In this document: piece after piece, positions 55,978 to 64,000 of the stretch | Numbering within the stretch: position 1 is the stretch's first letter | How the letters are laid out: each line of letters begins with the position of its first letter | Origin: Pseudomonas putida | GTDB taxonomy: Bacteria; Pseudomonadota; Gammaproteobacteria; Pseudomonadales; Pseudomonadaceae | NCBI GenBank assembly: GCA_029953615.1 | Contig: CP124529.1 | Location: 2,198,998-2,262,997, forward strand | Length of the DNA stretch: 64,000 nucleotides | Reading direction: 5' to 3' | Made by a program: the position numbers and the translations under genes | Notes under the pieces: generated by a model | The model's input: only the letters and a program-made list of their open reading frames with translations | Told to the model about the DNA's origin: nothing | Database searches by the model: none

Positions 55978-56649
55978 ATGACCGACGCATTGAACTGGAA
56001 ACCCGCTGCAGCCCCCAAGGCCGAGCCCATCGACGGCCGCTTCATCCGCCTTGAAAAGCTCGACCCGGCGCGCCATGGCGACGACCTGTGGGAGGCGCTG
56101 CAAGGTCCGGCTGCCGACCCGGTGCTGTGGGACTACCTGCCCTATGGCCCGTTCACCGAACGTGCCGCCTTCAACCGTTGGCTGGAGGGCAACGCCGCCG
56201 GCCGCGACCCGCTGTTCTACACCGTGATCGACCGCCCGAGCGGCCAGGCCCAGGGCATCCTCAGCCTGATGTCGATCGTACCCGACCACGGCCGCATCGA
56301 AATCGGCCACGTCGCCTTCGGCGCCGCCATGCAGCGCACGCCCAAGGGCACCGAGGCGGTGTACCTGCTGGGCAAGCTGGCCTTCGAACTGGGCAACCGC
56401 CGGCTGGAGTGGAAATGCAACAACGCCAACGCCCGCTCCAGGCGGGCGGCGGAGCGGTTTGGCTTTGTGTTCGAAGGAGTGTTCCGCAAACACCTGGTGG
56501 TGAAAGACCACAACCGGGATACCGCCTGGTACTCGATTACCGATGATGAGTGGCCGACCGTGGCTGCCGGGTTCGAGCGGTGGTTGAGCGAGGAAAACCA
56601 GCAGCCCGAGGGGCAGGTGCTGACCTTGGAGGCGTGCCGCAAGGGTTGA
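55978..56649 (+). CDS. GNAT family N-acetyltransferase, RimJ/RimL-like
   Basis: The 223-residue protein belongs to the Acetyltransf_3/RimJ-like group: IDGRFIRLEKLDPARHGDDLWEALQG near the start, GILSLMSIVPDHGRIEIGHVAFGAAMQRTPKGTEAVYLLGKLAFELGNRRLEWKCNNANARSRRAAERFGFVFEGVFRKHLVVKDHNRDTAWYSI through motif A. The substrate is unknown. It is 8 bases after the previous gene and likely ends the MocR-controlled unit. Confidence 0.88.
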   Translation: MTDALNWKPAAAPKAEPIDGRFIRLEKLDPARHGDDLWEALQGPAADPVLWDYLPYGPFTERAAFNRWLEGNAAGRDPLFYTVIDRPSGQAQGILSLMSIVPDHGRIEIGHVAFGAAMQRTPKGTEAVYLLGKLAFELGNRRLEWKCNNANARSRRAAERFGFVFEGVFRKHLVVKDHNRDTAWYSITDDEWPTVAAGFERWLSEENQQPEGQVLTLEACRKG

Positions 56650-56667
56650 GAATTGCACTGGAACAAC

Positions 56668-56765
56668 CGGCCTCTTCGCGGGCTTGCCCGCTCCCACAGG
56701 TACACCACCAGTCTCGATACTTGAGGAAAACCTGTGGGAGCGGGCAAGCCCGCGAAGAGGCCGGC
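56668..56765. repeat. REP pair, P. putida type
   Basis: Facing copies of 'ggcctcttcgcgggcttgcccgctcccacagg' and its complement lie after the acetyltransferase genes and before the terminator of pycB. Confidence 0.93.
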
Positions 56766-56776
56766 AGATTCAACGC

Positions 56777-56802
56777 AAAAAAAAGGGGAGCATCCGCTCC
56801 CC
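56777..56802 (-). terminator. Rho-independent terminator downstream of pycB
   Basis: On the minus strand the stem GGGGAGC / GCTCCCC (loop of four) is followed by a run of eight U's. It lies about 30 bases past the pycB stop. Confidence 0.93.
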
Positions 56803-56834
56803 AGAGGTTAACCGCTTGTAGATGAGGGCTTATC

Positions 56835-58643
56835 TCAGCCTTCGATCTCGATCAGGATCTCACCCGGCGTCACACGGTCGCCCTTGGCCACGTGGATGGC
56901 CACGACCTTGCCGGCGATACCCGCCTGCACTTCGGTCTCCATCTTCATGGCTTCGGTGATCAGCACGGCCTGGCCGGTCTTGACCATGTCGCCTTCCTTG
57001 ACCAGCACATCGACGATGTTGCCTGGCATGGTGGTGCTGACGTGGCCCGGGGCACTGGCCTGCTTGCGCTTGCTGCTGCCGCCGCCGACGAATTCGTTGA
57101 GCGGCTCGAACACCACTTCTTCCGGCATGCCGTCGATCGACAGGTAGAAGTGGCGCTTGCCTTCGGCCTTCACGCCCACGCCGGTGATGTCGACGCGGTA
57201 GGTTTCGCCGTGCACGTCGATGACGAACTCGGTCGGTACGCCTTCACCGCCATGGGATGCCACTGCGCCGGCTTCAGGAATTGGCAGCAGGGCTTCAGGG
57301 GTCAGCGTGCCGGCTTCGCGTTCTTCGAGGAACTTGCGGCCGATATCCGGGAACATGGCGAAAGTCAGCACGTCTTCTTCGCAACGGGCCAAAGCGCCGA
57401 TGTCGGCACGCAGCTTGGCCATTTCCGGCTTCAGCAGGTCGGCCGGGCGTACGTCGATCACTTCTTCGCTGCCGATCGCCTGGCGGCGCAACTGCTCGTT
57501 GACCACGCCCGGGGCCTTGCCGTAACCGCCTTGCAGGTACAGCTTCACCTCGTTGGTGATGGTCTTGTAGCGCTCGCCGGCCAGCACGTTGAAGAACGCC
57601 TGGGTGCCGACGATCTGCGACGTCGGGGTCACCAGCGGCGGGAAGCCGAGGTCTTCACGCACGCGCGGGATCTCTGCCAGCACCTCGTTCATGCGATTGA
57701 GGGCGCCCTGCTCCTTGAGCTGGTTGGCCAGGTTGGAAATCATGCCGCCCGGTACCTGGTTGACCTGCACGCGGGTGTCCACAGCGGTGAACTCGCTTTC
57801 GAACTGGTGGTACTTCTTGCGCACGGCATAGAAGTACAAGCCGATTTCCTGCAACAGCTCCAGGTCCAGGCCGGTGTCGAACTCGCTGCCCTTGAGCGCG
57901 GCAACCATCGACTCGGTACCCGGGTGGCTGGTGCCCCAGGCGAAGCTGGAGATGGCGGTGTCGATGTGATCGGCGCCGTTTTCCACAGCCTTCAGCTGGC
58001 ACATGGCGGCCAGGCCGGCAGTGTCGTGAGAGTGGATGAACACCGGCAACGATTGCTCGGCCTTCAGCGCCTTGACCAGTTCACCGGTGGCGAACGGGGT
58101 CAGCAGGCCGGCCATGTCCTTGATCGCGATCGAGTCGCAACCCATGGCTTCCATCTGCTTGGCCTGGTTCACGAAGGCTTCGATGGTGTGCACCGGGCTG
58201 GTGGTATAGGCGATGGTGCCCTGGGCGTGCTTGCCGGCGGCCTTGACTGCTTCAATGGCCACACGCAGGTTACGCACGTCGTTCATGGCATCGAAGATGC
58301 GGAACACGTCGATACCGTTGACCGCTGCCTTGGCGACGAAGGCCTTGACCACGTCGTCGCTGTAGTGGCGGTAGCCCAGCAGGTTCTGGCCGCGCAGCAG
58401 CATTTGCAGGCGGGTGTTGGGCAGCGCCGCGCGCAACTTGCGCAGGCGCTCCCATGGGTCTTCCTTGAGGAAGCGCACGCAGGCGTCGAAGGTGGCGCCA
58501 CCCCAGACTTCCAGCGACCAGTAGCCGACCTTGTCGAGCTTGTCGCAGATCGGCAGCATGTCTTCGGTACGCATGCGGGTGGCCAGCAGGGACTGGTGGG
58601 CGTCGCGCAGGATCGTGTCGGTTACGTGAATTTTCTTGGACAT
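56835..58643 (-). CDS. pycB: Pyruvate carboxylase subunit B (oxaloacetate decarboxylase alpha-like)
   Basis: This subunit transfers the carboxyl group from carboxybiotin to pyruvate, making oxaloacetate to refill the TCA cycle. The 602-residue protein has the carboxyltransferase domain (TDTILRDAHQSLLATRMRTEDMLPI near residues 8-32; metal-binding HSHDT near 206) and ends in a biotinyl domain with EAMKMETEVQAG, the biotinylated Lys being residue 567. The start at 58643 (MSKKIHVTDTIL) is the family start. It follows pycA by 11 bases on the minus strand. Confidence 0.95.
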   Translation of the reverse strand: MSKKIHVTDTILRDAHQSLLATRMRTEDMLPICDKLDKVGYWSLEVWGGATFDACVRFLKEDPWERLRKLRAALPNTRLQMLLRGQNLLGYRHYSDDVVKAFVAKAAVNGIDVFRIFDAMNDVRNLRVAIEAVKAAGKHAQGTIAYTTSPVHTIEAFVNQAKQMEAMGCDSIAIKDMAGLLTPFATGELVKALKAEQSLPVFIHSHDTAGLAAMCQLKAVENGADHIDTAISSFAWGTSHPGTESMVAALKGSEFDTGLDLELLQEIGLYFYAVRKKYHQFESEFTAVDTRVQVNQVPGGMISNLANQLKEQGALNRMNEVLAEIPRVREDLGFPPLVTPTSQIVGTQAFFNVLAGERYKTITNEVKLYLQGGYGKAPGVVNEQLRRQAIGSEEVIDVRPADLLKPEMAKLRADIGALARCEEDVLTFAMFPDIGRKFLEEREAGTLTPEALLPIPEAGAVASHGGEGVPTEFVIDVHGETYRVDITGVGVKAEGKRHFYLSIDGMPEEVVFEPLNEFVGGGSSKRKQASAPGHVSTTMPGNIVDVLVKEGDMVKTGQAVLITEAMKMETEVQAGIAGKVVAIHVAKGDRVTPGEILIEIEG

Positions 58644-58654
58644 TATGGGGTTCC

Positions 58655-60071
<1,417 letters not shown>

Positions 60072-60260
60072 TGGAGTCTTCCCAAAGCCGTAGGAACAGT
60101 CGAGCCGGTTCTCCCGGTCGGCGCGTGACCAGACGCTGCTGGCCAGTCGCACATTCACCCTAGCGCTGTAGGTTGATAAACAAAAATCAATATTTGTTAG
60201 GGGCTGTATTAGCAAAAGCTTATAGTGCGGTAACAAGGTATTGCCGAAGGGCGGATAAAA
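60072..60260. promoter_or_regulatory. Divergent region between the pycA and LysR starts
   Basis: About 190 bases with lower GC than the genes; 'ttgataaacaaaaatcaatatttgttagg' at about 60172-60200 holds repeated 'caaaaatc/atatttgtt' words that could form a regulator site. This is the natural place for a LysR (PycR-like) operator. Confidence 0.4.
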
Positions 60261-61223
60261 ATGCGTAAGTCCTTGATGCGTATGACTTTGCGTCAGCTGC
60301 AGATCTTCAACGAGGTGTGCGATTTGCGTTCGTACAGCCGTGCGGCGGAAGAGATGGCGCTGACGCAACCCGCCGTTAGTCTACAGATCCGCCAGCTCGA
60401 AGAGCTGATCGGCCAGCCGCTGTTCGAGTACGTAGGCAAGAAGCTCTACCTGACCGAAGCTGCCGAGGCCCTGCAACGCGCCAGCCGCGATATCTTCGGG
60501 CGCCTGGAGAGCCTGGACATGCAGCTGTCGGACATGCAGGGCTCATTGCAGGGGCAGTTGAAACTGGCGATCGAGTCCAGTGCCAAGTACTTCGTGCCAC
60601 ACCTGTTCGCGGCCTTCAAGCAACGTCACCCGGAGGTCAACCTGACCCTGACGGTGGTCAACCGGGCCCAGGCCATCCGCCGCCTGTCGGACAACCGCGA
60701 CGACCTGATCATCATGTCCATGGTGCCGCAGGACATGGGCCTGGAGTTCCTGCCATTCCTCAACAACCCGATCGTCGCGGTGGCGCCACCCGAGCACCCG
60801 CTGTGCAAGCTGGAACAGCTGCGCCTGCAGGACCTGGAACCTCATACCCTGCTGGTCCGCGAACAAGGTTCGGGCACGCGCAAGGCGTGCGAGGAATACT
60901 TCAAGGACAAGCGCGTACATTTCACCCAGACCCTGGAAGTGGCCTCGGCCGACGCCCAACGGGAGTGCGTGATCGCCGGCCTGGGCATTGCCCTGCTGAC
61001 CCGCCATGCGGTCAACCTGGAACTGGCCACCGGTGTGCTGAAGGAACTGCCGGTGGAGGAACTGCCGCTGTACCGCAGCTGGTGCGTCGTGCAGTCCAAG
61101 GCCAAACGGCAGTCGCCGGTGGCCTTGGCCTTCCTGGCGTTCATTCGTAGCGAACGTGCGTTGATCAGCGCGCTGGTTGAGCGTTTTTCGGGGAAGCCGC
61201 TGCCGACGCCTGCCAGACCGTGA
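60261..61223 (+). CDS. LysR family regulator, PycR-like
   Basis: The 320-residue protein has the helix-turn-helix RQLQIFNEVCDLRSYSRAAEEMALTQPAVSLQIRQLEELIGQPLFEYVGKKLYLTEAAEAL and a LysR substrate domain. Its position beside the pyruvate carboxylase genes matches PycR of P. aeruginosa, which regulates pyruvate carboxylase and virulence. The ATG at 60261 follows 'aagggcgga'. Its 3' end overlaps a small gene on the opposite strand by 59 bases. Confidence 0.87.
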   Translation: MRKSLMRMTLRQLQIFNEVCDLRSYSRAAEEMALTQPAVSLQIRQLEELIGQPLFEYVGKKLYLTEAAEALQRASRDIFGRLESLDMQLSDMQGSLQGQLKLAIESSAKYFVPHLFAAFKQRHPEVNLTLTVVNRAQAIRRLSDNRDDLIIMSMVPQDMGLEFLPFLNNPIVAVAPPEHPLCKLEQLRLQDLEPHTLLVREQGSGTRKACEEYFKDKRVHFTQTLEVASADAQRECVIAGLGIALLTRHAVNLELATGVLKELPVEELPLYRSWCVVQSKAKRQSPVALAFLAFIRSERALISALVERFSGKPLPTPARP

Positions 61224-61383
61224 GCGCTTGCAGCTCGGGATAGTCCACCAGTTCGCGGAGCAGTTGACGTTGGTCGCAATAGCTCTCGATCGCGCGGCGG
61301 TATTCCATGCGGCGCCGGTCCTTTTCCTGCTGCTTGCGAGCCTTGGCGCTGGGTTGGTAGGTACCGTCGAAGTCACGAGCCAT
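61165..61383 (-). CDS. Small basic protein, PA3496-like
   Basis: The 72-residue protein is highly charged: MARDFDGTYQPSAKARKQQEKDRRRMEYRRAIESYCDQRQLLRELVDYPELQALTVW, with a helical Arg/Glu-rich core, no signal peptide and no membrane segment. The arrangement recalls the PA3496 family of small putative envelope-integrity proteins, but my match is from memory. It overlaps the LysR 3' end by 59 bases on the opposite strand. The function is unknown. Confidence 0.65.
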   Translation of the reverse strand: MARDFDGTYQPSAKARKQQEKDRRRMEYRRAIESYCDQRQLLRELVDYPELQALTVWQASAAASPKNAQPAR

Positions 61384-61484
61384 TGCCTGTCTCCCAGATA
61401 GGATGCGGGAGTTTCAGACTGGCCTTGATGGGTTACGGTTTGGCTGTGGAATGGTGACAAAACAGTGAAGTTTCACTGCCTGTA

Positions 61485-61585
61485 CCGGCCTCTTCGCGGG
61501 CTCGCCCGCTCCCACAGGTACTGCGCACTTTTTGAAATCGGCGCAATCCCTGTGGGAGCGGGCAAGCCCGCGAAGAGGCCGGTGC
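61485..61585. repeat. REP pair, P. putida type
   Basis: Facing copies of 'ggcctcttcgcgggctcgcccgctcccacagg' and its complement lie just before the hexR 3' end. Confidence 0.93.
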
Positions 61586-61591
61586 AGGCGT

Positions 61592-62458
61592 TCAGTCGTC
61601 GGTAGCCTTGATCGACTTCGGCGACAAGCGCAGGCTGCGCAAGCTGCGCTTCACGCTCTTCAGGTGGTTGACCAAGCTCGGCCCGCGCGCCATGGCCACG
61701 CCCATGGCCAGCACATCAATCACCACCAGGTGGGCGATACGCGAGGTCAGCGGGGTATAGATTTCGGTGTCTTCATGCACGTCGATCGCCAGGTTGACCG
61801 TCGACAGCTCGGCCAGCGGTGTCTGGCTGGGGCACAAGGTAATCAGGTTGGCACCGCTCTCACGGACCAGGTTGGCAGTAATCAACAGGTCTTTGGAACG
61901 GCCCGACTGGGAAATGCATACCGCCACATCACCCGGCTTCAGAGTCACCGCCGACATCGCCTGCATGTGCGGGTCGGAATAAGCTGCCGCGCTGAGCAGC
62001 AGGCGGAAGAACTTGTGCTGGGCATCGGCCGCCACCGCACCGGAGGCACCAAAGCCATAGAACTCCACGCGCTGCGCCTGGGCCATGGCGGTTACCGCCT
62101 GCTGCAGCGCCTGTGGGTCGAGGTGCTCGCGCACTTCCATCAGGGTGTGCAGGGTGGTGTCGAAGATCTTCAGGCTGTAGTCGGCGACCGAATCGTCTTC
62201 ATGGATGGCGAACTGACCGAAACTGGCCCCCGCGGCCAGGCTCTGCGCCAGCTTCAGCTTCAAATCCTGAAAGCCCGAGCAACCGATCGCGCGACAGAAC
62301 CGCACGATGGTCGGTTCGCTGATACCCACACTGTGCGCCAGGTCGGCCATTGAACTGTGCATGACGGCAGCCGGGTCGAGTAGCACGTGGTCGGCTACCT
62401 TGAGTTCCGATTTGCGCAGCAGGTGGCGCGATTGGGCGATATGTTGCAACAGATTCAC
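61592..62458 (-). CDS. hexR: RpiR-family repressor HexR
   Basis: HexR represses Entner-Doudoroff and glucose-6-P genes and senses KDPG. The 288-residue protein has an N-terminal HTH_6 (SELKVADHVLLDPAAVMHSSMADLAHSVGISEPTIVRFCRAIGCSGFQDLKLKLAQ, about 16-72) and a C-terminal SIS sugar-phosphate domain (about 130-270, GFGASGAVAADAQHKFFRL). It is divergent from zwf with the HexR-like operator between them, the classic hexR-zwf arrangement. Confidence 0.95.
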   Translation of the reverse strand: MNLLQHIAQSRHLLRKSELKVADHVLLDPAAVMHSSMADLAHSVGISEPTIVRFCRAIGCSGFQDLKLKLAQSLAAGASFGQFAIHEDDSVADYSLKIFDTTLHTLMEVREHLDPQALQQAVTAMAQAQRVEFYGFGASGAVAADAQHKFFRLLLSAAAYSDPHMQAMSAVTLKPGDVAVCISQSGRSKDLLITANLVRESGANLITLCPSQTPLAELSTVNLAIDVHEDTEIYTPLTSRIAHLVVIDVLAMGVAMARGPSLVNHLKSVKRSLRSLRLSPKSIKATDD

Positions 62459-62502
62459 GGGCTGGACTCGGTTATGATCGGCTGGCCGGGTTGTAGCTTT
62501 CT

Positions 62503-62517
62503 TGTAGTTATACTACA
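62503..62517. promoter_or_regulatory. HexR operator between hexR and zwf
   Basis: TGTAGTTATACTACA is a perfect inverted repeat (TGTAG / CTACA) and matches the gammaproteobacterial HexR pattern TGTARTNNNAYTACA as I recall it. It lies 45 bases before both starts, so one site can control both genes. Confidence 0.85.
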
Positions 62518-62561
62518 TGGACGCCAACCCGCCCAGTTAAACGAACGTGGAGAGTGGTGGT

Positions 62562-64000
62562 TTGACTATTCCTTGCGACATTCTGGTCTTCGGTGGCACC
62601 GGCGATCTGGCCCTGCACAAATTGCTTCCGGCGCTCTACCACCTGTTTCGCGAGGCCCGTCTAGACCCTGCCGTGCGGATCATCGCGCTGGCGCGCCGCA
62701 CCTTGCCACGTAACGACTATCTCAAGCTCGCCGAACGCCACTGCCGGGCCCAGATCGCCCGCAACGACTTCGACGAAGAGGTCTGGCAGCGGTTTTCCGC
62801 GCGGGTCGACTATTTTGCCATGGATGCTTCGCAAAGCGCCGACTTCGGCCGCCTGTCGCGCTACCTGGGCGAGCCCGGCGGCTTGACCCGCATCTTCTAC
62901 CTGGCTACCGCCCCCAACCTGTTCGTGCCGATTGCCAGGCACCTGCATAACGCCGGGCTGGCCGACGCCGAAGCGCGCATCGTGCTGGAAAAGCCGATCG
63001 GTCACTCGCTGGAATCGGCTACCGCCATCAACGAAGCGATTGGTGCAGTGCTGGAGGAAAACCAGGTATTCCGCATCGACCACTACCTGGGCAAGGAAAC
63101 CGTGCAGAACCTGATGGCCCTGCGCTTTGCCAACGCCCTGCTGGAGCCGGTGTGGCGCAACAACCAGGTCGACCACGTGCAGATCAGCGTTTGCGAGACC
63201 CTGGGGGTAGAGAACCGCGGCGGCTACTACGACCGCGCCGGGGCGACCCGCGACATGCTGCAGAACCACCTGTTACAACTGCTATGCCTGGTGACCATGG
63301 AGCCCCCCGCGCAGTTCGAGGCCGAAGCGGTGCGCGACGAGAAAGTGAAAATCCTGCGGGCCCTCAAGCCCATCACTGGTCAGGACGTTCAGGACAAGAC
63401 CGTACGCGGCCAATATGGCGCCGGGCACATCGGCGGCCAGGAAGTGCCGGCCTATTACTTCGAAAAGGACGTCGACAACGACAGCGACACCGAAACCTTC
63501 ATCGCCATCGAGGCGCACATCGACAATTGGCGCTGGGCCGGCGTGCCCTTCTACCTGCGCACCGGCAAGCGCATGGCACGGCGCTCATCGCAGATCGTCA
63601 TCCAGTTCAAGCCAGTGCCCCACGAGCTGTTCAAGGGTGGACAGGTCAACCAGTTGCTGATCCAGCTGCAACCGGACGAACGCATCAGCCTGCGCATGAT
63701 GACCAAGAGTCCGGGCAAAGGCATGCGCCTGGAACCGGTCGACCTGGACCTGAACCTGGCCCAGGTGTTCAGCCAGACCCGCCGCTGGGAGGCCTACGAG
63801 CGGCTGCTGCTGGATGTGCTGGAGGGCGACTCGACGCTGTTCATGCGCCGCGATGAAGTGGAAGCGGCCTGGGCCTGGATCGACCCGATCATCAAGGGCT
63901 GTGAAGAGCACTTCCAGGCGCCGCGACCGTACCCGGCAGGCAGCAACGGGCCGGAGCAAGCCAACAGCCTGCTCGCCAGGCATGGCAGGCACTGGCATAG
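62562..64000 (+). CDS. zwf: Glucose-6-phosphate 1-dehydrogenase, 3' end beyond the window
   Basis: Zwf oxidises glucose-6-phosphate to 6-phosphogluconolactone with NADP, the entry to the Entner-Doudoroff and pentose phosphate routes. The frame is open from a TTG start at 62562 (MTIPCDILVFGGTGDLALHKLLPALYHLFRE, with the GxxGDLA nucleotide motif) to the last base of the window. It contains RIDHYLGKE at residues 171-179, holding the catalytic His174. I checked it codon by codon without finding a stop; about 479 codons are present and only a few residues are missing at the end. The GGAG purine-rich site lies about nine bases before the TTG. Confidence 0.95.
   Translation, partial: MTIPCDILVFGGTGDLALHKLLPALYHLFREARLDPAVRIIALARRTLPRNDYLKLAERHCRAQIARNDFDEEVWQRFSARVDYFAMDASQSADFGRLSRYLGEPGGLTRIFYLATAPNLFVPIARHLHNAGLADAEARIVLEKPIGHSLESATAINEAIGAVLEENQVFRIDHYLGKETVQNLMALRFANALLEPVWRNNQVDHVQISVCETLGVENRGGYYDRAGATRDMLQNHLLQLLCLVTMEPPAQFEAEAVRDEKVKILRALKPITGQDVQDKTVRGQYGAGHIGGQEVPAYYFEKDVDNDSDTETFIAIEAHIDNWRWAGVPFYLRTGKRMARRSSQIVIQFKPVPHELFKGGQVNQLLIQLQPDERISLRMMTKSPGKGMRLEPVDLDLNLAQVFSQTRRWEAYERLLLDVLEGDSTLFMRRDEVEAAWAWIDPIIKGCEEHFQAPRPYPAGSNGPEQANSLLARHGRHWH

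Overview
The window is a chromosomal block from a fluorescent Pseudomonas, almost certainly of the Pseudomonas putida group. I base this on high GC, on the gene order (algC-argB-pyrE-crc-rph-yicC-gmk, rpoZ-spoT, exbB-exbD-tonB, oxyR-recG, ubiC-ubiA, phoB-phoR, pstS-C-A-B, phoU, purEK, aspA, pycB-pycA, hexR-zwf), and on the many P. putida-type REP palindromes (core 'gggagcgggc.tgcccgcgaag') at gene ends. The order matches, from memory, the last part of the P. putida KT2440 numbering, upstream of oriC. I see no prophage, insertion sequence, CRISPR array, tRNA or rRNA, and no defence island.

Layout. 1-6.2 kb: end of algC, then argB, pyrE, a frameshifted crc, a small membrane protein, rph, yicC and gmk. 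6.2-11.2 kb: a polyamine/gamma-glutamyl cluster (APC permease, PuuD-like hydrolase, glutamine-synthetase-like ligase) with a divergent LysR. 11.4-15 kb: rpoZ, spoT, ridA and a lipoprotein. 15-16.5 kb: a lower-GC orphan gene and an epimerase-like SDR. 16.7-22 kb: the TonB energy module, oxyR and recG. 22-28 kb: a YbaK-HDOD protein, an SCP2-like protein, HU, rubredoxin and its reductase, ubiC-ubiA, and a small secreted protein. 28-42.5 kb: the phosphate system (phoB, a frameshifted phoR, phoU, pstBACS), interleaved with a CorC-like protein, an M23 peptidase, a response regulator and an MFS transporter. 42.9-50.8 kb: thioesterase, hexose-6-P epimerase, DUF3299, a frameshifted GlsB/YeaQ gene, purK-purE behind a structured leader, LysR, aspA and AraC. 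51-56.7 kb: acetylpolyamine deacetylase plus polyamine-binding protein, a MocR regulator divergent from a PaiB-like gene, and two acetyltransferases. 56.8-64 kb: two-subunit pyruvate carboxylase (its biotin carboxylase frameshifted) with a divergent LysR, a small ORF, hexR and zwf (cut by the window end).

The most striking observation is that four conserved genes (crc, phoR, a glsB/yeaQ gene and pycA) each carry a short apparent insertion (+1, +1, +2, +1) that breaks a coding frame which otherwise continues intact on the far side. They are either real mutations affecting carbon catabolite control, phosphate sensing and anaplerosis, or a cluster of sequence errors; raw reads would decide. Other items worth checking are a 12-bp tandem repeat of DnaA-box-like sequence inside the MocR linker, an attenuator-like leader before purEK, and a terminator hairpin directly downstream of a possible promoter before the CorC-like gene. 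I did not find a wholly new multi-gene system.
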